From Candidatus Acetothermia bacterium (GTDB lineage Bacteria; Bipolaricaulota; Bipolaricaulia; RBG-16-55-9), in assembly GCA_016201405.1 (NCBI GenBank), contig JACQCZ010000002.1, positions 1 to 34,659 of the forward strand: DNA of 34,659 nt, given 5' to 3'. This document shows positions 16,415 to 25,812 of this stretch, one piece after another (position 1 is the first letter of the stretch; each line of letters begins with the position of its first letter). The notes beneath the pieces are model-generated. The model had not been told where the DNA came from and did no database searches. It worked only from the letters and a program-made list of their open reading frames with translations. The translations under genes were made by a program, and so were the position numbers.

Positions 16415-19400
16415 TCAATTCACCTGCTTGCGGGAAGGTGCTTTCAAAAGCGCTCCGGTCAGCTCTTCAATGTTGATCGGCTTAGTCACATAATCATCCA
16501 TGCCCGCCTCCATGCACATCTCGCGGTCACCCTGCATGGCATTTGCCGTCATCGCGATAATATAAGGGCGACTCTTCTTTTTGCTCCTGGCTGCCACAAT
16601 TCGACGCGTCGCTTCCAGGCCATCCATCTCAGGCATCTGCACATCCATCAAGATAACGTCGTAGGGCTGGCGCTCTACGGATTCAATCGCTTCCAATCCA
16701 TTCGAAGCGACATCGGCGCGATAGCCCATTTGATCCAGCAAGCGCAGGGCCACCTTTTGGTTGACCGCGTTGTCCTCGGCAAGCAGGATATGCAAGGGAT
16801 GGCGCTCACCCAGGGTCGAATCGAGCTTTGGCTTGGTTCTCTTTGCCGCCGATGCATATGGTCTCTTCTTCCCTGTCGCCGTGAATACGGTCGCGATCGC
16901 ATCAAAGAGCTGAGAAGGCTTGACCGGTTTGGTGAGATGGGCTACAAAACCGGCTTCTGCCGCTTCGAGCTCATGCTGCCCCAGTGATGTCAGTAATATT
17001 AGAGGAAGCTTCTTGGCCTGAGGCAGGCTTCGCATCTCTTTTGCCAGGTCTATTCCGTCCATCTCCGGCATGTGCATATCGAGAATGGCCAGATCGAACT
17101 CTTCACCCGTTTTCAATAAGCTCATTGCTTTTTTGGCTGATCGGGTCGATCGTGAGAGGATGCCCCACTTCTGAGTCTGCAACTCTAAAATGCGACAGTT
17201 GGTCTCGTTGTCGTCCACGATGAGAATGCGCTTGCCCTCGACTTCAGGTTGCCGACCGCTCAGATTGAGCGCTCGGCCTCGCGCGATTTTGGCCGTCGCG
17301 GCTTTCATCGTAAAAAAGAAGGTAGAGCCTTTGCCGGAGAGCCCTGCGCTCTCGGCCCACATATTGCCTCCCATCATCTCTGCTAACCGCTTGCTGATGG
17401 CCAGTCCGAGACCTGTGCCTCCATATTTGCGCGTTGTAGAAGAATCGGCCTGGCTAAACGACTGGAAGATCCTCTTCATGCCCTCTTTCGAGATCCCGAT
17501 GCCCGTATCTCGCACCGAGAAGATCAGCTCATCCCTGGCCTGGCCACGACTGACCTCAACAATCACTTCGCCCTTCTCCGTGAATTTGATTCCGTTGCTC
17601 AGCAGGTTGAGCAGGATCTGACGCAGACGCGTCACATCACCCCGCACGGCGCTTGGTACCTCATCATCCAGGATGTAGGCCAGATCGAGACCGCGCTCAG
17701 CGGCTCTCCCTGCCACCAGATCGAGCGCCGATTCGACGCATTCGCGCAGATCGAAGGGCTGATTCTCCAGCTCCATCTTCCCGGCTTCGATTTTGCTGAA
17801 ATCCAAAATATCATTAATGATCGTCAATAACGTATCGCTGGAGTTGCGGATCGTCTCCGCATATTCGCGCTGCTCCTGGGTCAGATTCGTGTCCATCAGC
17901 AGACCGCTCATTCCTATGACCGCATTCATCGGAGTCCGAATCTCGTGGCTCATGTTGGCCAGGAAAGCGCTCTTCGCCTCGTTGGCCGCTTCCGCCTCAT
18001 GGCGCGCCCGCTGCAGCTCCGTGATGTCATGATAGATCGCAATAAATCCGACCTGCTCTCCGGCCACGATGATCGGCAGCCCCAAGAGCTCCACATCAAG
18101 CAGGGTGCCATCCTTGCGGTTGCGGCGGGTAATCACGTGAACCTTGTCCCCGTGTGATGCCTGACCCGAGTACTTGACGGCCTCATGGCGAATCGCTTTG
18201 ACATTGGCGACGAGCTCGTCTACATTCCGCCCAATCGCCTCTTCTTGAGCATATCCAAAGAGTTTTTCCGCCGCTGGGTTCCACGAGACGATATTGGATT
18301 CCTGATCGATGGCCACCACGGCCACTGGGTTGTTGAGGACTAGCGCTTCAAAATATTCTTTCTGCCGCCGCAGCTCCTGCTCAAAGCGCTTCCGCTCAGT
18401 GATATCATGATAGATGACAATGATCCCGATCTGCTCGCCATCCACGACGACCGGAAGAGCCAAGAGCTCTACATCAACTAGAGTGCCATCCTTGCGGCTT
18501 CGCTGTGTAAAGGCGTGGATCAGATCTCCCCGGGCCGCCTGGTAATTGAACTCAACGGCTTCAGACTGGACATCTTGATCGGCCATCTTGGCGACGAGAT
18601 CATCCACATTGCGTCCCAGGGCTTCGGCCTCCGTAAATCCAAACAACTTCTCCGCCACCGGGTTCCAGGAGACGACGCTCGCCTTGAGGTCAATCGCCAC
18701 GATAGCCACCGGACTGTTGCGCACCAGCGCTTCGAAATATTCCTTCTGCTGACGAAGCTCTTCATCCACGAGCTTTAGCTCGGTGATGTCGTGGTACATG
18801 CACATGAATCGGAAATTGTTTTCGCTTACGCGGACGGGAACTCCCACCAGCTCGACATCGACCATGGTGCCATCCTTGCGAGTGCGCCGGGTGACTCCAT
18901 GGACCAGCTCTCCACGCGAAGCCTGGCGATTGAAGCCCACGGCTTCTGCACGGATGGAATCATTCTTGGCGACCAGATCGTCGATGTTGTTGCCGATGCT
19001 CTCTGTTTCTGTATAGCCGAAAAGCCTCTCTGCAGCCGGGTTCCAGGAGAAGACTCTTCCATCGGAATCGATGACCACAATGGCCACCGGGCTGTTTTGC
19101 ACCAGCGCTTCGAAGTATTGCTTCTGCTCCCGCAGTGCCTCCTCCACGCGCTTCTGCTCAGAGATATCGTGGTAGATGGCAATAAATCCGACTTGCACTC
19201 CGTCAACAATTACGGGTAGCGATAAGAGCTCAACATCGACCAGCGTGCCATCTTTGCGGGTTCGCTGAGTCATCACGCGCACCTCGCCCTTGCTGGCCAC
19301 CCGAGTGGAGTAAGCGACCGCCTCTTCCCGGACCGCTATATTGTTGGCCACCAAATCATCAACATTGCGACCAAGCGCCTCGGCAGCCTGGTATCCAAAT

Positions 19401-20632
19401 AGTCTGGTAGCCGATGGATTCCACGAGACAACATTCGCGTCCGGGTCTATCACAACAATGGCAACCGGGCTGTTCTGTAATAAGGCTTCCAGATATTGCG
19501 TTTGACTTCTCACTTCGTCGAAAAGACGCACGTTCTCAATGGCAATCACGGCCTGATCGGCGAAGGTCTTGATCAGCTCAATCTGCTTTTCAGTAAAGGC
19601 CCGCACTTCTTTGCGGCGGATGGCAATCCCACCGATCGGCTCTCCATCCCGAAGCAGGGGAACTGTCAGCACGGTTCGAATCCCCCAGCGCCGCTGAAGG
19701 GTGGCGCTGACGGGATATTCGCTCTCGGTAAGCTCCACCGCCGCATCGCGGATATGGATGATCTGCCGATCTAGGATTGTCCGGCCAATCAATGAATCGC
19801 GGTCGAGCGGTAGAGATTCGCCGGCTTCAAGACCCGGAATCGGCCCACGATGAGTCCACTGTTTGAGCCGATCATTCTCAATACGATAGATATGGGCGTC
19901 GTCCGCGCCGCAGACTTTGGCCGCGTTTTCAGCGATGATATCCAGCAGTGACCTCAGATCCGGCTGGAAGCCGCTCAGGGCACGAAGCACGTTGCTTGTG
20001 GCGGTCTGCTGGTCGAGTGCTTCGCTGATCTCTTGGTTTCGCCGCTGCGCCTCGTCAGAGAGGCGCGCGCTTTCAAGCGCAATGCTCATCGAGCTGGCAA
20101 TAGTCTCCAAAAAAAGGACATCTGCATCGGAAATAGCATGCTCGCGCTCCAAATCCCTGAGGACCACTGCGCCACGCAGCTCATCATTAAGGAGGAGGGG
20201 CACGTAAAGACTTGATTTAGCGGGCTCCAATTCTCCCACCAGATCATCACCAATTTTCGCAGCTTCCTCGTCGAAATTTTTATTAATAACGATGCTCTCT
20301 TGAGTTTGAAGTAATTTATTGATGACGCCATGGTCTTGGAGCTTGAATGGCGGGATAGACAGCCGTTTGCCTCGCTGGCTAATGAAGGGTGCTGTTATCA
20401 TTCCCGATCCCGGATCATACGCAAAAGTTGTAATTTCAAACTGAGGGAAGAGTTCTTGCAATTTCTCCCCCACCAGCTCATAGATCACGGTTATCCCCAG
20501 TTTACGAGCGAGCCCTTGCTGGATGCTTTTGATGATCTGCAACTGGGTCGAGTACTGCTCATTCTGTTGTTGTAATGCACGTGCCTCTGTTTGATATGAG
20601 CCGGAATCATCGTGCTCTGGTTGTCTAGCCAT
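16415..20632 (-). CDS. Hybrid sensor histidine kinase with two GAF, four PAS and two receiver domains
   Basis: 1405 residues from ATG at 20630-20632 (GGAG 8 bases upstream; an in-frame start 19 codons earlier lacks one). Order: coiled coil (15-40), GAF 1 (about 40-190), GAF 2 (235-395), four tandem PAS domains starting near residues 386, 510, 637 and 764, HisKA with phospho-His in SHEIRTP (about 893), HATPase with NGIKFTEKGE, DTGIGIS and GGTGLGLAIS, receiver 1 (about 1134; LDMHMPEMDG) and receiver 2 (about 1279; MDVQMPEMDG). No transmembrane segment, so it is cytoplasmic. The GAF and PAS domains probably sense small ligands or redox state. It heads a phosphorelay operon with HPt, REC-cyclase and cNMP-binding genes. 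Confidence 0.92.
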   Translation of the reverse strand: MARQPEHDDSGSYQTEARALQQQNEQYSTQLQIIKSIQQGLARKLGITVIYELVGEKLQELFPQFEITTFAYDPGSGMITAPFISQRGKRLSIPPFKLQDHGVINKLLQTQESIVINKNFDEEAAKIGDDLVGELEPAKSSLYVPLLLNDELRGAVVLRDLEREHAISDADVLFLETIASSMSIALESARLSDEAQRRNQEISEALDQQTATSNVLRALSGFQPDLRSLLDIIAENAAKVCGADDAHIYRIENDRLKQWTHRGPIPGLEAGESLPLDRDSLIGRTILDRQIIHIRDAAVELTESEYPVSATLQRRWGIRTVLTVPLLRDGEPIGGIAIRRKEVRAFTEKQIELIKTFADQAVIAIENVRLFDEVRSQTQYLEALLQNSPVAIVVIDPDANVVSWNPSATRLFGYQAAEALGRNVDDLVANNIAVREEAVAYSTRVASKGEVRVMTQRTRKDGTLVDVELLSLPVIVDGVQVGFIAIYHDISEQKRVEEALREQKQYFEALVQNSPVAIVVIDSDGRVFSWNPAAERLFGYTETESIGNNIDDLVAKNDSIRAEAVGFNRQASRGELVHGVTRRTRKDGTMVDVELVGVPVRVSENNFRFMCMYHDITELKLVDEELRQQKEYFEALVRNSPVAIVAIDLKASVVSWNPVAEKLFGFTEAEALGRNVDDLVAKMADQDVQSEAVEFNYQAARGDLIHAFTQRSRKDGTLVDVELLALPVVVDGEQIGIIVIYHDITERKRFEQELRRQKEYFEALVLNNPVAVVAIDQESNIVSWNPAAEKLFGYAQEEAIGRNVDELVANVKAIRHEAVKYSGQASHGDKVHVITRRNRKDGTLLDVELLGLPIIVAGEQVGFIAIYHDITELQRARHEAEAANEAKSAFLANMSHEIRTPMNAVIGMSGLLMDTNLTQEQREYAETIRNSSDTLLTIINDILDFSKIEAGKMELENQPFDLRECVESALDLVAGRAAERGLDLAYILDDEVPSAVRGDVTRLRQILLNLLSNGIKFTEKGEVIVEVSRGQARDELIFSVRDTGIGISKEGMKRIFQSFSQADSSTTRKYGGTGLGLAISKRLAEMMGGNMWAESAGLSGKGSTFFFTMKAATAKIARGRALNLSGRQPEVEGKRILIVDDNETNCRILELQTQKWGILSRSTRSAKKAMSLLKTGEEFDLAILDMHMPEMDGIDLAKEMRSLPQAKKLPLILLTSLGQHELEAAEAGFVAHLTKPVKPSQLFDAIATVFTATGKKRPYASAAKRTKPKLDSTLGERHPLHILLAEDNAVNQKVALRLLDQMGYRADVASNGLEAIESVERQPYDVILMDVQMPEMDGLEATRRIVAARSKKKSRPYIIAMTANAMQGDREMCMEAGMDDYVTKPINIEELTGALLKAPSRKQVN
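18010..19500 (-). repeat. Four tandem near-identical PAS-coding units
   Basis: Units of about 375-385 bases, each encoding NSPVAIVxID, SWNPxAxxLFGY, RNVDDLVA, RKDGTxVDVEL and YHDIxE. The third has a short insertion (MADQDV). The high similarity points to intragenic duplication. Confidence 0.85.
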
Positions 20633-20990
20633 CAAGAATTCTCCAGTGAATGCAAAGTTGATGGAACCATTATGAAAGCTGCTGATCAAAAATCAAAGAG
20701 TCTTCAAGACTTTCCGTGTCTTTGCTACCACACCAAATCATCTCTTCTTGCTCAGCTGCACGGTCATGGATCTGCAAAACACCCCAGTCCACTCAAAATA
20801 CTAGCTGAATCTGGGTAGGAGAGACAATGCGGGGATGGATCGGCACAAGTCAATATTTTTTCTACAACGAGAATAAAATGTCGCTGACAGACTCTCATTC
20901 CAACAGGCCTCTAAGATACTTGTCTCTTCATTGCGATCCGTTCTAGACTGCCCTCTGCAGATTTTAAATCCGGGTGAAAGGGGAGTATCA
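20633..20990. other. Intergenic region between divergent genes
   Basis: About 360 bases separating the leftward kinase operon from the rightward gene at 20991. It holds a short perfect dyad, AGTCTT-C-AAGACT (20699-20711), that could be an operator. I see no convincing promoter pair and no gene. Confidence 0.4.
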
Positions 20991-21506
20991 ATGAAGATTC
21001 CATCATGGGTATTCATCGTGATTGCTGTTCTGGCACTCTCCTGGGGGTGGGTGCATACGATGCCCAGCGCGCACGCTTCAGTCGCTGAGAGTGAGATTCG
21101 GCAATGGCTGGATCAGTGGCAAAAGGCTTTTCACGAGAAGAATTTAGATGCCATTATGTCCCTCTATGCAAGCGGAAATGAGCTGGTGGTGTTTGACATC
21201 GTGCCGCCGCTCCAATACATCGGTGCGGATGCCTATCGCAAAGACTACAAAGAATTTCTGGCGCAATACGATGGTCCAGTCGATGTCGAGTTTCGTGATA
21301 CACACATCGTAGCAGGCGATGACATCGCTATTGTGTACAGCCTTGAGAAGCTTAGCGGAACCATTAGGGGGCAGAAGTCCGAGATTTGGACTCGCGTCAC
21401 CAGCGGCTTTCGTAAGATCGATGGCAAGTGGCTGGATGTACACGACCACGTCTCCGTGCCCGTTGATTTGGAGACGGGCAAAGCAGAGCTTGAGCTCAAG
21501 CCTTGA
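20991..21506 (+). CDS. Secreted NTF2-like (SnoaL/DUF4440-type) protein
   Basis: 171 residues from ATG at 20991, chosen because GAAAGGGGAG lies just upstream; an earlier in-frame start lacks one. Residues 1-29 are a signal peptide (VFIVIAVLALSWGW ending AHAS). The mature part, EIRQWLDQWQKAFHEKNLDAIMSLYA, then DDIAIVYSLEKL, WTRVTSGFRKIDGKWLDVHDHVSVPVD, matches the SgcJ/EcaC or SnoaL-like cone-shaped fold. These proteins bind small ligands, and some act as isomerases or hydrolases. The active-site role is not determinable. The hydrolase gene at 21609 follows 102 bases downstream and may be co-transcribed. Confidence 0.8.
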   Translation: MKIPSWVFIVIAVLALSWGWVHTMPSAHASVAESEIRQWLDQWQKAFHEKNLDAIMSLYASGNELVVFDIVPPLQYIGADAYRKDYKEFLAQYDGPVDVEFRDTHIVAGDDIAIVYSLEKLSGTIRGQKSEIWTRVTSGFRKIDGKWLDVHDHVSVPVDLETGKAELELKP

Positions 21507-21608
21507 TGATTCTTGTAATAGCAATTTGGGACCTGGAGATGGCATTGCATTGACGAGAGATCCCGATCCCTCGTGCCAACGGACAATCTCCACAACTAAG
21601 GAGGCCTT

Positions 21609-22601
21609 GTGAAGAGAGACGATGATGCCATACACAACCGCCGCACGCAGGGAGATTATCTAGATTACTCAGGCCGCGACGATCTGCTCAGTGGTGGAGT
21701 GAAGCTGATTCCTGTGCGCACGTCTAAGGGCAATTTTCGCGTCTGGACCAAGCGCGTGGGCAACAACCCTAGGATCAAGATGCTGCTCTTGCATGGCGGG
21801 CCGGGTGCAACCCATGAATACTTTGAGGCGTTTGACAGCTACTTTCCCGCTGCCGGGATCGAATACTACTTCTATGACCAGCTTGGCTCAACTTACAGCG
21901 ACCAGCCCGACGCGCCAGAGCTTTGGGAGCTGCCGCGCTTTGTCGATGAAGTCGAGCAAGTCCGCAGGGCGCTCGGCCTTGATCAGAGAGACTTCTTTCT
22001 TCTTGGCCATTCTTGGGGCGGCGTTCTGGCTATCGAGTATGCGCTCAAATACCAGAGAAACATGAAGGGCTTGGTCATCTCGAACATGATGGCCAGCTTT
22101 TCTGCTTATAATGAGTATGCCAATAAGGTGCTGATGCCCGTCATGGATCAGGCGGTGCTGGCCGAGATTAAGCACCTTGAAGCCACCGGTCAATACGAGA
22201 ACCCGAGATATATGGAGCTGCTCATCCCGCATCACTATGTAGAGCACATCTTGCGCATGCCTGCCGAGCAGTGGCCCGATCCGGTCAACCGCGCTTTCAA
22301 GCATATAAACCAGAAAATTTACGTCCCCATGCAAGGACCGAGCGAGCTCGGCGCCAGTGGAAAACTGCTCAACTGGGACCGTGTGGCCGATCTGGAGAAG
22401 CTCTCCGTGCCGACCTTGGTCATCGGCGCCCGATACGACACGATGGATCCGGCACACATGGAGATGATGGCAAGCAAGGTACAAAAGGGACGCTATCTCT
22501 TCTGTCCGAACGGCAGCCACATGGCGATGTATGATGACCAGCGGGTCTACATAGACGGAGTGATCCAGTTTGCCATGGAAGTAGACACAGGCCGCTTTTG
22601 A
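21609..22601 (+). CDS. Proline-iminopeptidase-like alpha/beta hydrolase (S33)
   Basis: 330 residues; GTG at 21609 with AAGGAGG four bases upstream. Oxyanion motif HGGPG (62-66), nucleophile S135 in GHSWGG, acid D277 (ARYDTMDP) and H304 (NGSHMAMYDD) form the complete S33 triad. The cap region and length match the proline iminopeptidase / L-amino-acid amidase group, which releases N-terminal residues from peptides or amides. There is no signal peptide, so it is cytoplasmic. Substrate preference cannot be told from motifs. Confidence 0.88.
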   Translation: MKRDDDAIHNRRTQGDYLDYSGRDDLLSGGVKLIPVRTSKGNFRVWTKRVGNNPRIKMLLLHGGPGATHEYFEAFDSYFPAAGIEYYFYDQLGSTYSDQPDAPELWELPRFVDEVEQVRRALGLDQRDFFLLGHSWGGVLAIEYALKYQRNMKGLVISNMMASFSAYNEYANKVLMPVMDQAVLAEIKHLEATGQYENPRYMELLIPHHYVEHILRMPAEQWPDPVNRAFKHINQKIYVPMQGPSELGASGKLLNWDRVADLEKLSVPTLVIGARYDTMDPAHMEMMASKVQKGRYLFCPNGSHMAMYDDQRVYIDGVIQFAMEVDTGRF

Positions 22602-22908
22602 GCAGCATTCCAGCAAGAACATCAGATTAGAACCGATTGAAGTTTAATTGGTCGTGAATTTGAGGCCGATCCGACTATTCCAAGTACCCAATGAAGATTG
22701 CTGAATGACACAAGTTAAAAATTTTGCAACAGCTGAACCGGCCCAGCTCTCGTGGACAAGATCAGGAAGATCACCTATCAAAAAAATGCAATTTGACCCG
22801 GATGCTCGGTATACAGACAATCTCTTCTAACCGTGACAGATCTTGGGCTCCATACCGTAATGGGGCTTGCAAGCTCGAAACGCCGTGCGCTTGCAGGAGG
22901 GGGATTCG
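22602..22908 (+). other. Leader region of the ammonium transporter gene
   Basis: About 300 bases without a gene. Just before the amt ribosome binding site, TGCAAGC (22868-22874) can pair with GCTTGCA (22889-22895), a 7-bp stem touching the AGGAGG. I see no sigma-54-type promoter pair. Confidence 0.35.
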
Positions 22909-24120
22909 ATGCTGCAACTGGATACAGGAAATACCGGCTTTATGATCATCTGCACCAGCCTGGTTATGCTGATGACTCCAGGCCTGGCCTTCTTTTATGG
23001 CGGCCTCGTCGGACGAAAGAACGTCCTGACGATCATGATGCAAAGCTTTTTTTCCATGGGCTGGACTACTGTTCTCTGGTATCTTGTTGGCTACTCGCTC
23101 TGCTTTTCCGGCGACGTCGGAGGCATTATCGGCAATCTGGATCATGCCTTCTTGCAGGGTGTGACTTTGGCAACACCATCACCCAACCATACAATTCCAC
23201 TCATCGTCTTTATCGCGTATCAGATGATGTTTGCAATTATCACCCCTGCGCTCATCACGGGTGCATTCACCAACCGGATCACCTTCAAGTCCTACATCCT
23301 CTTCCTGACCGCCTGGCAGTTCTTTGTCTACTTCCCCTTCGTGCACATGGTCTGGGGCGGCGGGATCTTGCAGCAGTGGGGCGTCTTGGATTTTGCAGGT
23401 GGCCTGGTCGTCCACACCATCGCTGGAATGGCCGCGCTCGCTTCGGTTATCTATGTCGGCAAGCGAAAGATCGCCGATAAAGGACCGCACAGTATTCCTC
23501 TGGTAGCATTAGGAACAGGGCTTCTGTGGTTCGGCTGGTACGGATTCAATGCCGGGAGCGAATTCAGCGTCGACGCAACAACTGCGACAGCTTTCTTAAA
23601 CACCGATATTGCAGCCTCCGTTGCAGGCATCGCGTGGCTGGTTGTGCAATGGCTGCGTGAAGGAAAGCCTCAGTTCCTGGGGCTCCTGACCGGAGCCGTG
23701 GCTGGGCTGGCGACCATAACTCCGGCGGCTGGCTATGTCACTCCGACCAGCGCGATGATCATTGGGACCCTTGCAGGAGTCGTCTGTTATCTCGCCGTGT
23801 CACTCAAGAACAGGCTGAAGCTGGATGATGCGCTCGATGTCTGGGCCGTGCACGGAGTCGGTGGCTTCATGGGCATCGTGATGTTGGGGACTTTTGCAAC
23901 GCTTGTGGTCAATCCCAATGGCGCAGAAGGTCTCTTAGCAGGGAACAGCAGCTTCTTCTTGAAAGAATTTGCTGCCGTATCCTTTGGCACGATCTGGGCC
24001 TTTGGCTTCACCTATGGCATGCTCTGGCTGATCAACAAAGTGACCCGGGTGCGGGTTGAGGAATCAACAGAAGAGAGCGGCCTGGACGAGGCGCTTCACG
24101 GAGAGCAGGCGTACGTTTAG
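22909..24120 (+). CDS. amt: Ammonium transporter Amt
   Basis: 403 residues from ATG at 22909, set by AGGAGG; an earlier in-frame start at 22867 would add 14 residues without a site. It is a polytopic membrane protein of the usual Amt length. The twin-His pore is present: D161 and H169 (DFAGGLVVHTIAG) and H315 (WAVHGVGGFMG). F108 (YQMMFAIITP) is at the Phe-gate position and W149 at the recruitment site. It conducts ammonium or ammonia across the inner membrane. No glnK/P-II gene is adjacent, which is unusual because amt and glnK are normally paired; control must come from elsewhere. Confidence 0.93.
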   Translation: MLQLDTGNTGFMIICTSLVMLMTPGLAFFYGGLVGRKNVLTIMMQSFFSMGWTTVLWYLVGYSLCFSGDVGGIIGNLDHAFLQGVTLATPSPNHTIPLIVFIAYQMMFAIITPALITGAFTNRITFKSYILFLTAWQFFVYFPFVHMVWGGGILQQWGVLDFAGGLVVHTIAGMAALASVIYVGKRKIADKGPHSIPLVALGTGLLWFGWYGFNAGSEFSVDATTATAFLNTDIAASVAGIAWLVVQWLREGKPQFLGLLTGAVAGLATITPAAGYVTPTSAMIIGTLAGVVCYLAVSLKNRLKLDDALDVWAVHGVGGFMGIVMLGTFATLVVNPNGAEGLLAGNSSFFLKEFAAVSFGTIWAFGFTYGMLWLINKVTRVRVEESTEESGLDEALHGEQAYV

Positions 24121-24190
24121 TCCACATTCTCTCTCCGTTCTGATAAGGATTTTCGCTGCGGCTGGACCTTGCATCGTACACGAGAGATTT

Positions 24191-24910
24191 TTACTCAGCC
24201 AAAACGGCCTGAAGCACGTAGGCGCGGAATTGTGAGGCTCGATCTCTCTTTGCTTGATAGCGTTTGAGGCTGGCCTCTGCGATGGGGCGCACATACTTCA
24301 GCTCAGCTCTGGCGCTATCGGACTCGGCCTCTGAGAGCATCAGCAGCGTGTAATAGAAGGGATAGCCTCTCCACCGGCCATCGGACGACCGCCTCTTCTT
24401 GATGCCGGCGATCCCATTCGCGAGCGTCTCTTCCCAGCCTTTTGTTTTGGCGGCGCTCACAGCACGCAGAAATGCGGGTGTGCATCGGGTGCAGCAGAAG
24501 TAGCCGCGCTCACGTGGAGGAGTCACCGTGAGACCCATTCGTGTGACATTCTCGTCGAGTATCTCATTGAGCGCTGCAAGAGCATTTCTTGTCTCTGGCT
24601 CGGCTCTCTTTTTCCAGAGAACGAGTGCCCGCAGCGTCTCTTCTCCCAAGATATGTTTATTGGAGGCTCCGGAGGTGAGTCTCTCTCCGGTGGGCAGCCG
24701 AAGGGATTCTATATCGCTGGCAGTGGGTGCAAAAAAGCTGGCCGATTTTCGCTCGCGATAGCTGCCCGGCCCGGCTTGGCGGGAGAGGAGCCACTTCAAA
24801 GCCGCGTCCACGTCCGGCTTTGCGGGAGCAGGGACAAAGCCAAGCCGCACCTCTTCCAGACGCCAGAGCGTCTCAGCCAGAGACTTTTCATCTAAGATCT
24901 TGTCGCTCAT
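24191..24910 (-). CDS. Unknown protein with CCxxC motif and toroid-like repeats
   Basis: 239 residues, starting at ATG 24908-24910. No Shine-Dalgarno is visible; TAAAAT sits six bases before the start on the minus strand, so the transcript may be leaderless. Helix-rich throughout. VDAALKWLLSRQAGPGSYR and SSDGRWRGYPFYYTLLMLSE resemble single repeats of the alpha/alpha toroid found in terpenoid cyclases and prenyltransferases. A Cys cluster, C139, C140 and C143 (YFCCTRC), could bind a metal. I cannot place it in a characterised family. It is divergent from the methyltransferase gene, with 72 bases between. Confidence 0.6.
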   Translation of the reverse strand: MSDKILDEKSLAETLWRLEEVRLGFVPAPAKPDVDAALKWLLSRQAGPGSYRERKSASFFAPTASDIESLRLPTGERLTSGASNKHILGEETLRALVLWKKRAEPETRNALAALNEILDENVTRMGLTVTPPRERGYFCCTRCTPAFLRAVSAAKTKGWEETLANGIAGIKKRRSSDGRWRGYPFYYTLLMLSEAESDSARAELKYVRPIAEASLKRYQAKRDRASQFRAYVLQAVLAE

Positions 24911-24982
24911 ATTCTCATTTTAGCCCATGCCGCTTGCGAAGAGAATGCGAGCCGCCAGTCCAGCCCCTAGAATTGGCGTGCG

Positions 24983-25723
24983 ATGGAATTTAAGAACATC
25001 TATGAAGACAATGACTATGCCGCTGCCTATGCCCGTCTCGAGTTTTCAGGCACCTACATGCTCGCCTATCGCGATCTGCCGCTCATTTTGAAGAGCCACG
25101 TCACGGGGCATAGGGCGCTCGACTTTGGCTGTGGCGCGGGGCGCTCCAGCCGCTTTCTGCGCGATCTTGGTCTCAATGTCATTGGCTGCGACATCTCGCA
25201 AGATATGCTTCGCATCGCAAGAGATCGCGATCCTGGTGGCGAATACATTCTCATCGAGCCTGCCGATTTCTCGGGTTTTCAAAAAAATTCTTTTGATTTG
25301 ATCACCGCCATCTTCCCCTTTGACAACATTCCCACAGAAGAAGAGAAACTAAAAAATCTGAGCGGGCTGAGAGACTTGCTCAAGCGGACCGGGCGGCTGG
25401 TCATTCTCGTCTCGTCTGCACAGATCTATCTCAATGAGTGGGAGACCTTTACCACAAAATCATGGCCCGAAAACAGAGAGGCCAAGAGTGGCGATGAGGT
25501 CAAGATCGCCGTTCTGAACATTGGGGATGCCCGGCCCGTCACCGATATCCTCTGGAAAGAGGAGGATTACAAGCGCCTTTTCAAGATAGCAGAGCTTGAG
25601 CTGCTAAAGACATTCAAGCCACTGGCCGATGGGAGCGAGCCATTCAAATGGATCTCGGAGACGACGATCGCGCCCTGGGAGATACACCTGCTCAAGAGGG
25701 CTTCGCGTCCTGAAGGGGCTTGA
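24983..25723 (+). CDS. Class I SAM-dependent methyltransferase
   Basis: 246 residues, ATG at 24983. Motif I is ALDFGCGAGRSSRFL (residues 45-59), followed by the acidic residue in VIGCDISQDML and the post-motif strand DLITAIFPFDNIP. The length fits a single Rossmann-fold domain with a small C-terminal extension (TTIAPWEIHLLKR). The substrate is unknown; the family covers small-molecule and peptide targets. There is no ribosome binding site; TAGAAT at 24968-24973 is 9 bases before the ATG, so the transcript may have little or no leader. Confidence 0.88.
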   Translation: MEFKNIYEDNDYAAAYARLEFSGTYMLAYRDLPLILKSHVTGHRALDFGCGAGRSSRFLRDLGLNVIGCDISQDMLRIARDRDPGGEYILIEPADFSGFQKNSFDLITAIFPFDNIPTEEEKLKNLSGLRDLLKRTGRLVILVSSAQIYLNEWETFTTKSWPENREAKSGDEVKIAVLNIGDARPVTDILWKEEDYKRLFKIAELELLKTFKPLADGSEPFKWISETTIAPWEIHLLKRASRPEGA

Positions 25724-25777
25724 CTGCTCACTGTGGAAAAGCTCAGGCTCGGCTCTCTTGACAGAGCCAGATGACAT

Positions 25778-25806
25778 TTGGATCTTCAGACTAAAAGCTC
25801 TATAAT
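25778..25806 (+). promoter_or_regulatory. Promoter of the structured RNA
   Basis: TTGGAT (25778-25783), 17 bases, then a perfect TATAAT (25801-25806). A start near 25813 would place the first base directly before the first hairpin. Confidence 0.6.
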
Positions 25807-25812
25807 TTGATG

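Noticed and set aside
21888-22622. Open frame of 244 codons (minus strand)
   Set aside because: Antisense to the S33 hydrolase, His-rich shadow frame without similarity.
22833-23480. Open frame of 215 codons overlapping amt
   Set aside because: Out-of-frame shadow of amt, very rich in Arg, Cys and His.
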